Positions 26,789 through 35,169 are shown, counted from the stretch's first letter. The stretch: DNA of 64,000 bases from Bacteroidales bacterium (GCA_017464285.1 JAFUDT010000007.1:24995-88994); one strand, 5' to 3'. Made by a program: numbers and translations. Notes: a model not told the origin generated them from the sequence alone.

Positions 26789-26846
26789 CCTTTGTGTTAT
26801 CTTTCGTGAGACACAAAAGGGTGAAAAAAGGTGCGCCTTTTTGTGG
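26789..26846. repeat. Three CACAAA(A)GG-type repeats between the pilus operon and its regulator
   Basis: Near-identical 10-11-mers at 26789-26798 (AACACAAAGG on minus), 26811-26820 (ACACAAAAGG on plus) and 26836-26846 (CCACAAAAAGG on minus). The first pair forms an inverted repeat with arms centred 20 bases apart, about two helical turns. The third is also half of a 7-bp-arm palindrome (26825-26831 / 26836-26842) over the regulator's -33. Candidate operators; the binding protein is inferred. Confidence 0.5.
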
Positions 26847-26870
26847 TTACGATTATTTCGCTTAGCTTTG
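26840..26870 (+). promoter_or_regulatory. Promoter of the PAS-LuxR regulator
   Basis: -33 TTTG (26840-26843) and -7 TAGCTTTG (26863-26870), 19-base spacer, full consensus. The -33 lies inside a repeat site, suggesting autoregulation. Confidence 0.75.
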
Positions 26871-26901
26871 TGCAGAATTCAAACCTTAGATTTACAATGC
26901 C

Positions 26902-27663
26902 ATGGCCCTGACCATTCATGATTTCTTCAACCCGGACAACATTGTCACCAGACTGGACGAAAAGCTCTACGACAACGCTGATATTTATATCGAGACTGCC
27001 CGGGCTTTTGCACGCAGTACCTACCAGCCCGTTTTCATTGTTGATTTCTACAGACAGAACTTTCTCTACACTTCCGGGAACCTTCGGCACCTGTGCGGTA
27101 TCAATGCCGAACAACTCCACATAAACGACAATAATTTGTATTTTGACCACGTCCCCCCCGACGAAGAGACAATGCTGAAGGAGATTATCGAGAAAGCCTT
27201 CGAGCTCTTGAACACCTTTCCCGTTGAAGAAAGAACCGAATGGATTCTGTCCTATTATTTCCACTTGCAATACAGCATCCGCAAGCGGCTTGTATTCCAC
27301 AAAATCACACCACTCAGCCTGTCGCCGGACGGAAAAGTCTGGCTGGCCCTCTGCACCTTTTCCATGTCATCACGCAAAGAAGCAGGGTACCCAAGTATGA
27401 GAAAATATAAGCAACAGGAGTATTTTCACTATTCCCTGAAAAAACATGTATGGTATTTCCGGGAAGGTCTTACCCTGACAGAAATGGAACATGACATCCT
27501 GCTGCTTTCGTCCCAGGGATATACCATGAAAGAAATCGCTGCTACCCTCTACAAATCCGAAGACACCATCAAATCATACAAAAGGCAGCTTTTCCCGAAA
27601 CTGGGTGTAAAGAACATCACCGAAGCCGTCTTCGCGGCCATCAACAGCGACTTGCTTCATTGA
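26902..27663 (+). CDS. PAS-like sensor plus LuxR-type HTH transcriptional regulator
   Basis: A 253-residue regulator. The N-terminal half (about 40-160) looks like a PAS-type sensor (QPVFIVDFYRQNFLYTSGN). The C-terminal LuxR/GerE helix-turn-helix spans about 185-250 (LTLTEMEHDILLLSSQG, then TMKEIAATLYKSEDTIKSYK). No receiver domain or phospho-acceptor is evident. It is transcribed divergently from the pilus operon across a 180-base region holding both promoters and repeat sites, so it is the obvious candidate regulator of the pili. Similar unlinked regulators exist in Bacteroidetes, so the pairing is inference. Confidence 0.85.
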   Translation: MALTIHDFFNPDNIVTRLDEKLYDNADIYIETARAFARSTYQPVFIVDFYRQNFLYTSGNLRHLCGINAEQLHINDNNLYFDHVPPDEETMLKEIIEKAFELLNTFPVEERTEWILSYYFHLQYSIRKRLVFHKITPLSLSPDGKVWLALCTFSMSSRKEAGYPSMRKYKQQEYFHYSLKKHVWYFREGLTLTEMEHDILLLSSQGYTMKEIAATLYKSEDTIKSYKRQLFPKLGVKNITEAVFAAINSDLLH

Positions 27664-27714
27664 TAACGGAGACAAAGGCATCGGCCGGCCGACGCATGGT
27701 TCTTGTCTTCTTTA

Positions 27715-29406
27715 CTACTTGCCCTGAACATTCCGGGCCACTCCCATGCGGGCCTCCACCACATTGATAATGTAGTCGCCGGTCTTTTCACACTCGTTGA
27801 CCAGATCCATATAGACCGTACTGCTCTGATAGCCGTAACTGTGGTTATCGAGGTCTTGGATATTCTTTTCCTTCAATTCATTACGACATTCATTGATGGC
27901 CTTTTCGGCGGCTTCAGAATCATCAATGTCATATTCCTCACGACGGCCCGACAACAACATATTCATATGCGTCGCAGCCTCATTGACCAGACTGAGTATC
28001 CGACTGAAGCCAGCTTCCTGATCGGAGGTAAAGACGGCATCGTTCTCACGTTTGCGCTTAAGGATACGGGCCAGATTGAAGCAGCCGTCACCGATGCTTT
28101 CCAACTCTCCGATCTGACGCAACATGGAACGGATTTTTCCCTTGGAATCGTCGCTGAGGTGAGCATCGCCGACCTGCCCCAGATAACGGCCGATTTCATT
28201 CTCCATATTATCGCTGATATCCTCATATTTGGCTATTCTGTCGAACAGTTTCTGGAAAGCGGTGTCCTCCTGAATGTCCTTCAGTTCGTCCACCATACCT
28301 ATCATCCGCTGCATACGTTCGCCGAATACGGCAATTTCCTTCTGAGCCTGCAAAATGGAAATTTCCGGGGTCTTCATCAGACCGCCGCGAATAAACTTCA
28401 GACGAACCTCTTCATCGTCCTCTCCCTTCTTGGGACGTATCAGATGACACACCAGTTTTTCGATCTGCGGTATGAACCATATCAGAATGGCGGTATTGGT
28501 AACATTGAATGCCGTATGGAAAGTAGCCAAGGCAAAGGAAAGCTGAACCGGGCTCTGATGCTCTGCCGCCGGATCCATTCCCACAATGTGGCAGATCATT
28601 CTGACAAAGGGATAAAACAGGCAGAGTATCCACAGCACGCCGAAGACATTGAACAGCAGGTGGGCAAGAGCGGCCCGTCGGGCCTGGGTGTTGGCCGACA
28701 TGGCTGCGATGTTGGCGGTGAGGGTTGTACCGATATTTTCCCCCATGACCAAGGCTATGCCCTGATAAATGGTAATCACTCCTGTCGAGCAGAGTACCAT
28801 GGTAATGGCCATCAAGGCCGCCGAGGACTGCACGGCGAAAGTCAGCACCGTGCCGATCAACAGGAACAGCAGCACGGTCAGATAGTTACCCGAATCGAAA
28901 GAGGCGAAGAAATCGACCACTGCCTGATTATGGGCAAGATCCATTTCCCGGCCGGTAGCACTGAGCAGCCCCAAGGCAAACAGCAGGAAGGACAAGCCGA
29001 ATAGGAAATCGCCGAAATAACGGTGTTTACCGGTTTGAATCAGGACAATACCAATAAGAAAAGCTCCCCAGACCAGATTGGTGATATTAAAAGAAAAGCC
29101 CGCCGACATAATCCAGGCGGACAGTGTGGTGCCGATATTGGCTCCCATGATGACCGATATGGCTTGTGACAGCGTCAACAAAGCTGCATTGACAAAAGAT
29201 ACCGTCATGACGGTCGTTGCAGCGGATGACTGTACTGCGACCGTCACCAGAGCTCCTGTCGTCACTCCGGAAAAGCGGTTGGTCGTCATGGCTCCGAGCA
29301 GATGCCTGAGCTGTGGTCCAGCCATTTTCTGCAGGGCTTCGCTCATTACTTTCATTCCGTAAATCAACAGGGCGATGGAACCCAGCAGTTTCAAAGCTAT
29401 CAGCAT
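27715..29406 (-). CDS. Na+/phosphate cotransporter family protein (second paralogue)
   Basis: A 563-residue protein with the same architecture as the one at 1229-2905 but clearly diverged. The signatures are AVQSSAATT at about 57-65 and AVQSSAALMA in the second half, then a PhoU-like helical tail (from about 330) with DISDNMENEIGRYL and similar repeats. It is expected in the inner membrane. The ATG at 29406 places the first helix (LIALKLLGSIALLIYG) at the N-terminus and lies 50 bases from a -7 element. Two paralogues suggest different affinity or conditions, or a role for one of them other than Pi uptake. Confidence 0.88.
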   Translation of the reverse strand: MLIALKLLGSIALLIYGMKVMSEALQKMAGPQLRHLLGAMTTNRFSGVTTGALVTVAVQSSAATTVMTVSFVNAALLTLSQAISVIMGANIGTTLSAWIMSAGFSFNITNLVWGAFLIGIVLIQTGKHRYFGDFLFGLSFLLFALGLLSATGREMDLAHNQAVVDFFASFDSGNYLTVLLFLLIGTVLTFAVQSSAALMAITMVLCSTGVITIYQGIALVMGENIGTTLTANIAAMSANTQARRAALAHLLFNVFGVLWILCLFYPFVRMICHIVGMDPAAEHQSPVQLSFALATFHTAFNVTNTAILIWFIPQIEKLVCHLIRPKKGEDDEEVRLKFIRGGLMKTPEISILQAQKEIAVFGERMQRMIGMVDELKDIQEDTAFQKLFDRIAKYEDISDNMENEIGRYLGQVGDAHLSDDSKGKIRSMLRQIGELESIGDGCFNLARILKRKRENDAVFTSDQEAGFSRILSLVNEAATHMNMLLSGRREEYDIDDSEAAEKAINECRNELKEKNIQDLDNHSYGYQSSTVYMDLVNECEKTGDYIINVVEARMGVARNVQGK

Positions 29407-29456
29407 ATTATATTCTTTTAAAGTCGCCGGGCGGCCGGCGCGCCCTTGCTTGAGGG

Positions 29457-29464
29457 CAAAGGTA
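29457..29464 (-). promoter_or_regulatory. -7 element for the second Na/Pi cotransporter
   Basis: Minus-strand TACCTTTG, 50 bases before the ATG at 29406. Its upstream region overlaps the divergent PCMD promoter. Confidence 0.5.
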
Positions 29465-29472
29465 TAAAATAA

Positions 29473-29504
29473 TTTGCATAAACCGCGGCAAATAGCTACT
29501 TTTG
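29473..29504 (+). promoter_or_regulatory. Promoter of the PCMD lipoprotein gene
   Basis: -33 TTTG (29473-29476) and -7 TACTTTTG (29497-29504) with a 20-base spacer, full consensus; the ATG follows 25 bases later. Confidence 0.8.
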
Positions 29505-29529
29505 TTCCACTCGAACATATCATAGACCC

Positions 29530-30381
29530 ATGACCTCGACCCGTTGTCTGTCATTTCTGACTCTGCCGGCGTTTATATTGTCACTCAACCTGTTTCTGTC
29601 CTGCAACCGCCGACATGAAATGCCCGGAGAGGAAATCACCGAACACAATATGTCCCTGTATCTCGACGAAAGCGGACAGCTCTACAACAGTTCCTTCGAC
29701 AACTGGTGCCGTATAGACAAGGTCTGGTATGCTTTCGGTGCCGAGGCCGATGAGGGGCAGCGGATCTGGGATTCGGGCAACAACGGGACCATCACGATGG
29801 GAGAAAACAATGTCGTCGAAGAAAAAGATTTTCTGGCTGTCCCGGGTCAGGGTAAATCGGCAGCCCGGCTACAGACCCGCTTTGTTGGAGTGCTCGGCAT
29901 CGGCAGACTTGCCGCCGGCAGTCTGTTCACCGGACGGTTCCTGCGCACCATCGGCACTTCCGGGGCCGAACTGTCATGGGGACTGCCCTATTGTTACCGC
30001 CCGGTATCCCTCGGCGGATACTACTGTTACAAAACCCGCAGCATCGACCGTACCGACAAGGCGCACAAATATCTCAAGGGAGAGCCCGACACGGCAACAA
30101 TCCAGGTAGTGCTGGCCGACTGGGAAGGACCCTTTACCATCAACAACGCCAAAGACATCAAAGTCGATCCTGAGAACGATCCCTGCATCATCGGACACGC
30201 CCTTTTGGAGATAGCCGGAAACATGGATGAATACGTTGCATTCGACCTGCCGATCGAGTATCGTGACGAGCGACAGCCCCGCTATCTGGTCATTGCCGCA
30301 TCTTCGAGCAAATACGGAGACTATTTCACCGGGGGCACGGGAGCCACTCTGTGGATCGATGAATTCAGCCTGAAGTACTGA
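29530..30381 (+). CDS. PCMD-domain lipoprotein
   Basis: A 283-residue surface or periplasmic lipoprotein (LNLFLSC, Cys25). The body matches the putative carbohydrate metabolism domain (PCMD): SSFDNWCRIDKVWYAFG, a WDSGNNGT segment, SLFTGRF, and the strongly conserved end SSSKYGDYFTGG followed by LWIDEFSLKY. The domain has a beta-sandwich carbohydrate-binding-like fold and is common in Bacteroidetes glycan-utilisation and surface proteins. No glycan-utilisation genes are adjacent, so the ligand cannot be guessed. Confidence 0.82.
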   Translation: MTSTRCLSFLTLPAFILSLNLFLSCNRRHEMPGEEITEHNMSLYLDESGQLYNSSFDNWCRIDKVWYAFGAEADEGQRIWDSGNNGTITMGENNVVEEKDFLAVPGQGKSAARLQTRFVGVLGIGRLAAGSLFTGRFLRTIGTSGAELSWGLPYCYRPVSLGGYYCYKTRSIDRTDKAHKYLKGEPDTATIQVVLADWEGPFTINNAKDIKVDPENDPCIIGHALLEIAGNMDEYVAFDLPIEYRDERQPRYLVIAASSSKYGDYFTGGTGATLWIDEFSLKY

Positions 30382-30390
30382 GAAAGGACG

Positions 30391-31071
30391 TTACCGACGC
30401 CGGCCGTTGGCAATGGAGATGTAGTACAGCAGCGTGGCCAGTGAACTGACCGCCGCAATGACATAGGTATAGGCCGCCCATTTCAGGGCATCCACCGACA
30501 TCGGACGAGTTTTTTCCGTGGTAATGCCGGCCGACTGGAGCCATTTCACAGCCCGACGGCTGGCATCAATTTCGACCGGCAGCGTCACAAAACTGAACAG
30601 AGTGGTCATGGCAAAAAGGGCAATGCCAAACCACATCAGCGAAGGAAACACATTGATGAAGACAACACCGGCCAATAACACCCAAGACACGATATTGCTC
30701 GAAAAACTCACCACCGGCACCAGAGCCGAACGCAGCCGCAAAGGTGCATATCCCTGCGCATGCTGCACGACATGTCCGCACTCATGAGCGGCCACAGCGG
30801 CTGCGGCCACCGAGCGTCCCTGGTAGACATCCCGGCTGAGATTGACCGTTCTGGTTGTCGGGTTGTAATGGTCGGTCAGCGTCCCTTCAATGGAGACAAT
30901 GGACACATCGTGTATGCCGTGCGCCTGCAGCATGAGCCGGGCGACCTCTGCCCCGCTACGGTCCAAAGGCACATTGGAATATTTTCTAAAACGACTGGTC
31001 AGGCGGCTCTGTATCAGCATGCTCAAGACCATGACCACAATCATGAGTATCCAAATAGATGTCGTAGACAT
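30391..31071 (-). CDS. Membrane zinc metallopeptidase, YugP family
   Basis: 226 residues. An N-terminal membrane segment (IWILMIVVMVLSMLIQ) is followed by a zinc-binding HECGH (His96 to His100) after SVAAAAVAAHECGHVVQHA, and by two or three further hydrophobic segments. This is the DUF2268-independent YugP (neutral zinc metallopeptidase 2) layout. A -7 element precedes the ATG at 31071. Convergent with the PCMD gene. The substrate is unknown. Confidence 0.88.
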   Translation of the reverse strand: MSTTSIWILMIVVMVLSMLIQSRLTSRFRKYSNVPLDRSGAEVARLMLQAHGIHDVSIVSIEGTLTDHYNPTTRTVNLSRDVYQGRSVAAAAVAAHECGHVVQHAQGYAPLRLRSALVPVVSFSSNIVSWVLLAGVVFINVFPSLMWFGIALFAMTTLFSFVTLPVEIDASRRAVKWLQSAGITTEKTRPMSVDALKWAAYTYVIAAVSSLATLLYYISIANGRRR

Positions 31072-31111
31072 AAGAGTAACGATAAAAAAAGATTGATACG
31101 ATTTGTCCGTA

Positions 31112-31119
31112 CAAAAGTA
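31112..31119 (-). promoter_or_regulatory. -7 element for the YugP-family gene
   Basis: Minus-strand TACTTTTG matching TAnnTTTG, 41 bases upstream of the ATG at 31071; a T-rich -33 position only. Confidence 0.55.
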
Positions 31120-31151
31120 GGATTTTCTGCGGAAGGGTAAAAGAAAAAGTG

Positions 31152-31159
31152 TACATTTG
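31152..31159 (+). promoter_or_regulatory. -7 element for the Ser/Thr-rich lipoprotein gene
   Basis: TACATTTG matching TAnnTTTG, 27 bases before the ATG at 31186; no clear -33. Confidence 0.55.
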
Positions 31160-31185
31160 CCCAGGTAATCCATAAAACCATCACT

Positions 31186-32019
31186 ATGCTGAAGAAAACC
31201 ATTTTTTTCGTATTGACTGCCAGCCTGCTGTGCAGCTGTGCCGTCACGCGCACAGCCCGTCCTCTGGATCACGACGAGGCGATGATTTCATTTATGTCTC
31301 CCGGCAGCGAGAGAGTCAGAGTCCTCATTGACAACCAGCTCTACGATCGGCGGACAGTCCGTGTCAGCAAATACTACAGCAATCCGTTTTTCAAGCGGAC
31401 CACCAAGAATTCCGTCAATGTCGGCCCGGGCGTGCATGACGTCAGGGTTTACAACAACAATGGGAATGCCGTCTATCAGGAGGGTGTAGTTATCATCAAC
31501 AACGAAAACAAGACGGTGAATATCTACAACCAGCAGCAGACCAACGACCCGCAGACGGGCAAATACGCCAATCCTCAACCAAGTGGCGGACAAGTCAGAT
31601 CCACTGGCGGACAGTCGGCTGCCACGGTCAACGACGTACGCGGCGCTTCCTCGCAGACCAGCTCGAAGGCCACGACCACCACAGGTTCGAGCAGCCGGGC
31701 CACCGGCAGCAACACTCCCGCTGCCTCCGTTTCTCAGCCCCAGCCTGCTCAGCAGAAGGCCACCACCTCCACTGGAACCTCGTCAGGAACCTCCTCACGT
31801 TCCACGACGGCCTCTGGCAGCAACTCTTCAAGCACGTCATCGCGAGCCACGACAACTGCCGGCAGCAGCACGAGCAGCGGCCGCAGCAGCAGTAACACGC
31901 AGACCGCCACGGAAACGTCCCGTCGGGCCAGCAGCACCACCTCGACAAATGCCGCAACCGGGACAAGCAACAGCAACACCCAGCAGCGAGGCACCACTTC
32001 GACGGGCAGGGGCAACTAA
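31186..32019 (+). CDS. Lipoprotein with long Ser/Thr-rich low-complexity tail
   Basis: 277 residues. A lipoprotein signal (LLCSC, Cys18) leads a folded N-terminal part of about 100 residues (DNQLYDRRTVRVSKYYSNP and following). After about residue 120 the protein is almost wholly Ser, Thr, Ala, Gly, Asn and Gln to the C-terminus, lacking aromatic or bulky residues, as in an extended surface stalk. It has its own promoter and a terminator at 32044-32077. The product is probably exposed or periplasm-spanning; function is unknown. Confidence 0.75.
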   Translation: MLKKTIFFVLTASLLCSCAVTRTARPLDHDEAMISFMSPGSERVRVLIDNQLYDRRTVRVSKYYSNPFFKRTTKNSVNVGPGVHDVRVYNNNGNAVYQEGVVIINNENKTVNIYNQQQTNDPQTGKYANPQPSGGQVRSTGGQSAATVNDVRGASSQTSSKATTTTGSSSRATGSNTPAASVSQPQPAQQKATTSTGTSSGTSSRSTTASGSNSSSTSSRATTTAGSSTSSGRSSSNTQTATETSRRASSTTSTNAATGTSNSNTQQRGTTSTGRGN

Positions 32020-32043
32020 AATTTGGCTATAGTTCATACTGAA

Positions 32044-32077
32044 AGGCCGTCCATCTGTCATGGACGACCTTTTTTTA
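32044..32077 (+). terminator. Rho-independent terminator after the Ser/Thr-rich lipoprotein gene
   Basis: Stem AGGCCGTCCA / TGGACGACCT with one mismatch and a 7-base loop, followed by seven Ts, 25 bases after the stop. Confidence 0.85.
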
Positions 32078-32090
32078 TTCTGGAGGAACA

Positions 32091-32122
32091 TTTGCGTAAC
32101 AAAATAGAAAACACTACTTTTG
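32091..32122 (+). promoter_or_regulatory. Promoter of the SulP transporter gene
   Basis: -33 TTTG (32091-32094) and -7 TACTTTTG (32115-32122) with a 20-base spacer; full consensus. The ATG is at 32151. Confidence 0.85.
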
Positions 32123-32150
32123 CGGCCCAAAAAACGAACAATCCAGAAAA

Positions 32151-33848
32151 ATGAAAAGCATCTACAAACCTTCTCTTTTCCAAATATTTAAAAACAAAAA
32201 ATACAGCAAAGAGACCCTACTGAAAGATCTTACCGCCGGCCTGATTGTCGGCATTTTAGCCCTGCCGCTGGCCATCGCTTTTGGTATAGCCAGCGGAGTC
32301 AGTCCGCAGCAAGGCCTCATCACAGCCATCATCGCCGGGCTGCTCATCTCGCTGCTCGGCGGCACCCGATTCCTGATAGGCGGTCCGACCGGAGCCTTTA
32401 TCATTATCATTGTCGGCATCATCAGTCAATACGGCATTTCCGGACTGACAGTCGCCACCATTATGGCCGGTGTCATCCTCATTGTCATGGGTTTGTGCCG
32501 CCTGGGAGTCGTCTTCAAATTCATGCCCTATCCTATTGTGGTGGGATTCACCTCTGGCATTGCACTTACCCTGCTCACCACGCAGATAAAGGACTTTTTC
32601 GGCATGAGTATCGATGTCCCCAGCGGTTTTATTGCCCAGTGGGGATGTTATCTGACCCATCTTTCAGCCATTAACTGGACAGAGCTGGCAGCCAGCCTGA
32701 CGGCACTGCTGATTCTGGTTTTTTGGGGCCGCATCACCAAAAAAATACCCGGCTCGCTCATTGCCTTGGTGGTCTGTACCCTGGCCTCGGTGATGCTCAA
32801 TAGATTTGCCGGCATTCAGTTGGCCACGATCGGGAGCAAATTCCCCGAAATGGGGGGAAGCATGTCACTGCCACGGCCGGAAATCCCGGTGGTGAGTTTT
32901 GAGACACTGAGGACGCTGATCACTCCGGCCTTCACCATCGCCCTGCTGGCTGCTATCGAATCCTTGCTGGCCGCCACCGTCACCGACGGTGTCACCGGGC
33001 ATCGCCACGATTCCAATACCGAACTCATCGGCGAAGGCATCGCCAATATCATCACACCGATTTTCGGCGGGATTCCAGCCACCGGAGCCATCGCCCGCAC
33101 CATGGCCAACATCAATAACGGAGGTAAAACACCGGTAGCGGGGATAGTACATGCCGTCACGCTGCTGCTTATCTACCTTTTCCTGATGCCCTATGCCGTT
33201 TATGTTCCTCTGGGTTGCCTGGCCGCTATCCTGGTCATGGTTGCCTACAACATGAGCGAATGGCGAACCTTCCGCTATCTGCTCAAAGGCGACCGGCAGA
33301 GCGTGGCCGTCCTGCTGGTCACTTTTTTCCTGACCGTAGTCTTCGACCTGACCGTGGCCATCGAATTCGGCGTGCTGCTGGCCGTCATCCTGTTTGTGAC
33401 CCGCGTCATGCAGACCTCGGGCATCGAAGTGCTGGATGCCGACAAGGTGGCCGCCTCGGAAAATCTGGAGCCCAACCCCGAAGATACCGAATTCCTGGAC
33501 ATTCCTCGCGGAGTAGAAGTCTATGAAATCAACGGTCCGTTTTTCTTCGGGCTGGCCAGCAAGTTTGAAGAATTCGAATCTCGCTACAAGAAAGACAATA
33601 AAGTCCGTATCATCCGTATGCGCAAAGTGCCTTTCATCGATGCCACCGGGGTGAACAACCTGCGCAGCCTGTGCGAACGCACCAGCCGGCGCGGCATCCG
33701 TATCATCCTCTCCGGAGTCCAGCCCGATGTCCGCCGTACACTGCATCAGTTCGGCCTGGACCAGGTTATCGGCGAGGAGTACATCCTGCCGCATATCGTT
33801 CCGGCCCTGGCCAAAGCCCGCGAGGTGCTGGAAAATACCAACAAATAG
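32151..33848 (+). CDS. SulP-family anion transporter with C-terminal STAS domain
   Basis: 565 residues: about 12-14 hydrophobic segments from residue 25 to 425, then a cytoplasmic STAS domain (about 455-560, including RGVEVYEINGPFFFGLASKF and VPFIDATGVNNLRSL). SulP proteins move sulfate, bicarbonate or other anions across the inner membrane, and the STAS tail binds regulatory partners. It starts with a strong consensus promoter and precedes the Fur-family gene by 62 bases. The anion cannot be told from the sequence alone. Confidence 0.93.
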   Translation: MKSIYKPSLFQIFKNKKYSKETLLKDLTAGLIVGILALPLAIAFGIASGVSPQQGLITAIIAGLLISLLGGTRFLIGGPTGAFIIIIVGIISQYGISGLTVATIMAGVILIVMGLCRLGVVFKFMPYPIVVGFTSGIALTLLTTQIKDFFGMSIDVPSGFIAQWGCYLTHLSAINWTELAASLTALLILVFWGRITKKIPGSLIALVVCTLASVMLNRFAGIQLATIGSKFPEMGGSMSLPRPEIPVVSFETLRTLITPAFTIALLAAIESLLAATVTDGVTGHRHDSNTELIGEGIANIITPIFGGIPATGAIARTMANINNGGKTPVAGIVHAVTLLLIYLFLMPYAVYVPLGCLAAILVMVAYNMSEWRTFRYLLKGDRQSVAVLLVTFFLTVVFDLTVAIEFGVLLAVILFVTRVMQTSGIEVLDADKVAASENLEPNPEDTEFLDIPRGVEVYEINGPFFFGLASKFEEFESRYKKDNKVRIIRMRKVPFIDATGVNNLRSLCERTSRRGIRIILSGVQPDVRRTLHQFGLDQVIGEEYILPHIVPALAKAREVLENTNK

Positions 33849-33910
33849 GGAATCTTCACTCTTGCCATTGAGAAAGTTCCGATGTAACTTGCGGGCTCAA
33901 AGCAAAGAAA

Positions 33911-34336
33911 ATGCCTTCTCCCGAAAAAGATCCGCTACTCGGCCTGATAGAGCGGCACGGCATCCGCCCGACAGCCAACCGGCTACTGATTGCCCGTGCC
34001 CTGGCCAACCAGTCGCGTCCGCTGTCGATGAACGAACTGGAACTCACCCTAGAGACCATCGACAAATCGGTCATATCCAGGACACTGGCCCTTTTCCGTG
34101 AGCAGCACTTGGTTCACGTGCTCGAAGACGGCAGCGACAGCCTGCGCTACGAGCTCTGCCACAGCTGTCACGAGGACCGCGATGACGACATGCATGTCCA
34201 TTTTCATTGCCAAGGCTGCGGACGCACCTTCTGCCTCGAAGAACTGCCTCTGCCGCCGATTACCTTGCCCGAAGGCTACCAGCCCCATACAGCCAACTAC
34301 ATGGTCAAAGGCCTCTGCCCCGACTGCCGGAAATAA
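33911..34336 (+). CDS. Fur-family transcriptional regulator
   Basis: A 141-residue metalloregulator. An N-terminal winged helix (IRPTANRLLIARALANQSRPLS) is followed by a His/Cys-rich dimerisation domain with DMHVHFHCQGCGRTFC and a closing LCPDCRK, giving the two CxxC structural-zinc pairs. It may be a Fur, Zur or PerR type; the metal cannot be assigned. It lies one gene from a heavy-metal P-type ATPase whose promoter carries a perfect palindrome, so regulation of that exporter is plausible. No separate promoter was seen, so it may be read through from the SulP gene. Confidence 0.88.
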   Translation: MPSPEKDPLLGLIERHGIRPTANRLLIARALANQSRPLSMNELELTLETIDKSVISRTLALFREQHLVHVLEDGSDSLRYELCHSCHEDRDDDMHVHFHCQGCGRTFCLEELPLPPITLPEGYQPHTANYMVKGLCPDCRK

Positions 34337-34340
34337 AATA

Positions 34341-35048
34341 CTATCTGGTAAACTCTATCAGTGCACTTTGCCCTCTACTTTCCAAAGACAGCCCGACAAT
34401 AAAGCCGTTTTCACTCTCATAGACGGTGGGAACAAGGACATCGCCCAGTCTGGCCGCCACACGATACTCCACCCTCATGTCCTTGACGACGAAATCCTCT
34501 GGCAACAGTTCCATGGCCATACGGACATAATTGGCATTGTTGACATGACGGTTGTAGTCGATATCTGCACGCAAGACCGTAACAGGGGCGCAGACCAGGC
34601 CATCGCTTTTTGGCAGGACGATACGGCGGTCGCGGTAATTCATCTCCAGCTGCGGCTCGATGAGCATGGAAGAGATCGCCGCCGCACCAACAGCCTTGAG
34701 CCGGCCGCTGTCCCTGTCGACAAAAGCGCCGGTGCTCCAGGTCCGATAACAGGGGTTTCCCTGACTGTCGTAGATAAAGGTGTTACGGAATCCGTACATG
34801 GGCTTCATGCCGTACACGGAGGTTGTTACCGTCAGCTGTTCTTTGTAACAGGGCACACGCAGTATCTCCACCTGGCGCGAAGCCAGGAGCTGGGCCATGT
34901 GCTCACGTTCGAAGTATGATTTTATTCCAGGTTGAGAGTCTATCCACATTTCCGAGCAGTCCTGCATCATCTGCAGGGCGGAGTAAAGCTTGAGCCGACC
35001 CTGGCTGTCGCAGGTGCTGGTGGTGACTTGGCAGTTTAGGCTATACAT
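34341..35048 (-). CDS. Acyl-ACP thioesterase (hotdog fold), paralogue 1
   Basis: A 235-residue double-hotdog thioesterase that releases free fatty acid from acyl-ACP. Recognisable parts are MYSLNCQVTTSTCDSQGRL (N-terminal strand), MMQDCSEMWI and the conserved DIDYNRHVNNANYVRM in the second hotdog. The ATG at 35048 is chosen over 35075 because the family begins at this strand. Convergent with fur. A second, diverged copy is at 47883-48647. Confidence 0.87.
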   Translation of the reverse strand: MYSLNCQVTTSTCDSQGRLKLYSALQMMQDCSEMWIDSQPGIKSYFEREHMAQLLASRQVEILRVPCYKEQLTVTTSVYGMKPMYGFRNTFIYDSQGNPCYRTWSTGAFVDRDSGRLKAVGAAAISSMLIEPQLEMNYRDRRIVLPKSDGLVCAPVTVLRADIDYNRHVNNANYVRMAMELLPEDFVVKDMRVEYRVAARLGDVLVPTVYESENGFIVGLSLESRGQSALIEFTR

Positions 35049-35111
35049 TTTCCGAGTGTTTTTTCCGGAGGGCAAAGATGCCTGTTTTTTCCCGAACAGC
35101 CAAAGTGTTTT

Positions 35112-35126
35112 TGCAACCCGGTTGCA
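35112..35126. promoter_or_regulatory. Perfect 15-base palindrome, candidate metalloregulator operator
   Basis: TGCAACCCGGTTGCA, arms of 7 bases around a single C. It sits just upstream of the -7 element (35139-35146) of the heavy-metal ATPase gene, where a repressor would block RNA polymerase. The cognate regulator is inferred to be the nearby Fur-family protein. Confidence 0.5.
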
Positions 35127-35138
35127 TAAAGAACGGTA

Positions 35139-35146
35139 TATTTTTG
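35139..35146 (+). promoter_or_regulatory. -7 element of the heavy-metal ATPase gene
   Basis: TATTTTTG fits TAnnTTTG, 23 bases before the ATG at 35170. The -33 position is replaced by the palindrome at 35112-35126. Confidence 0.6.
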
Positions 35147-35169
35147 CTGCGAAATAAGAAACAACCGAT

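Noticed and set aside
26714..26902. An invertible promoter for the pilus operon.
   Set aside because: Inverted repeats present are short and look like operators; no recombinase gene or long inverted repeat flanks the promoter.
27681..27692. TCGGCCGGCCGA palindrome between the LuxR-type gene and the Na/Pi cotransporter gene.
   Set aside because: No U-run on either side and GC-rich self-complementary words are frequent at this GC content; terminator or operator role is not supported.
31583..32130. Several open frames on both strands over the Ser/Thr-rich region, rich in Pro/Arg or Cys/Trp.
   Set aside because: They are shifted or reverse readings of the same low-complexity codons; only the lipoprotein frame has a signal and promoter.
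34107..34125. A TTCACGTG sequence that resembles half of a parS site.
   Set aside because: Only the central CACGTG and one arm agree; it lies inside the Fur-family gene and far from parAB.
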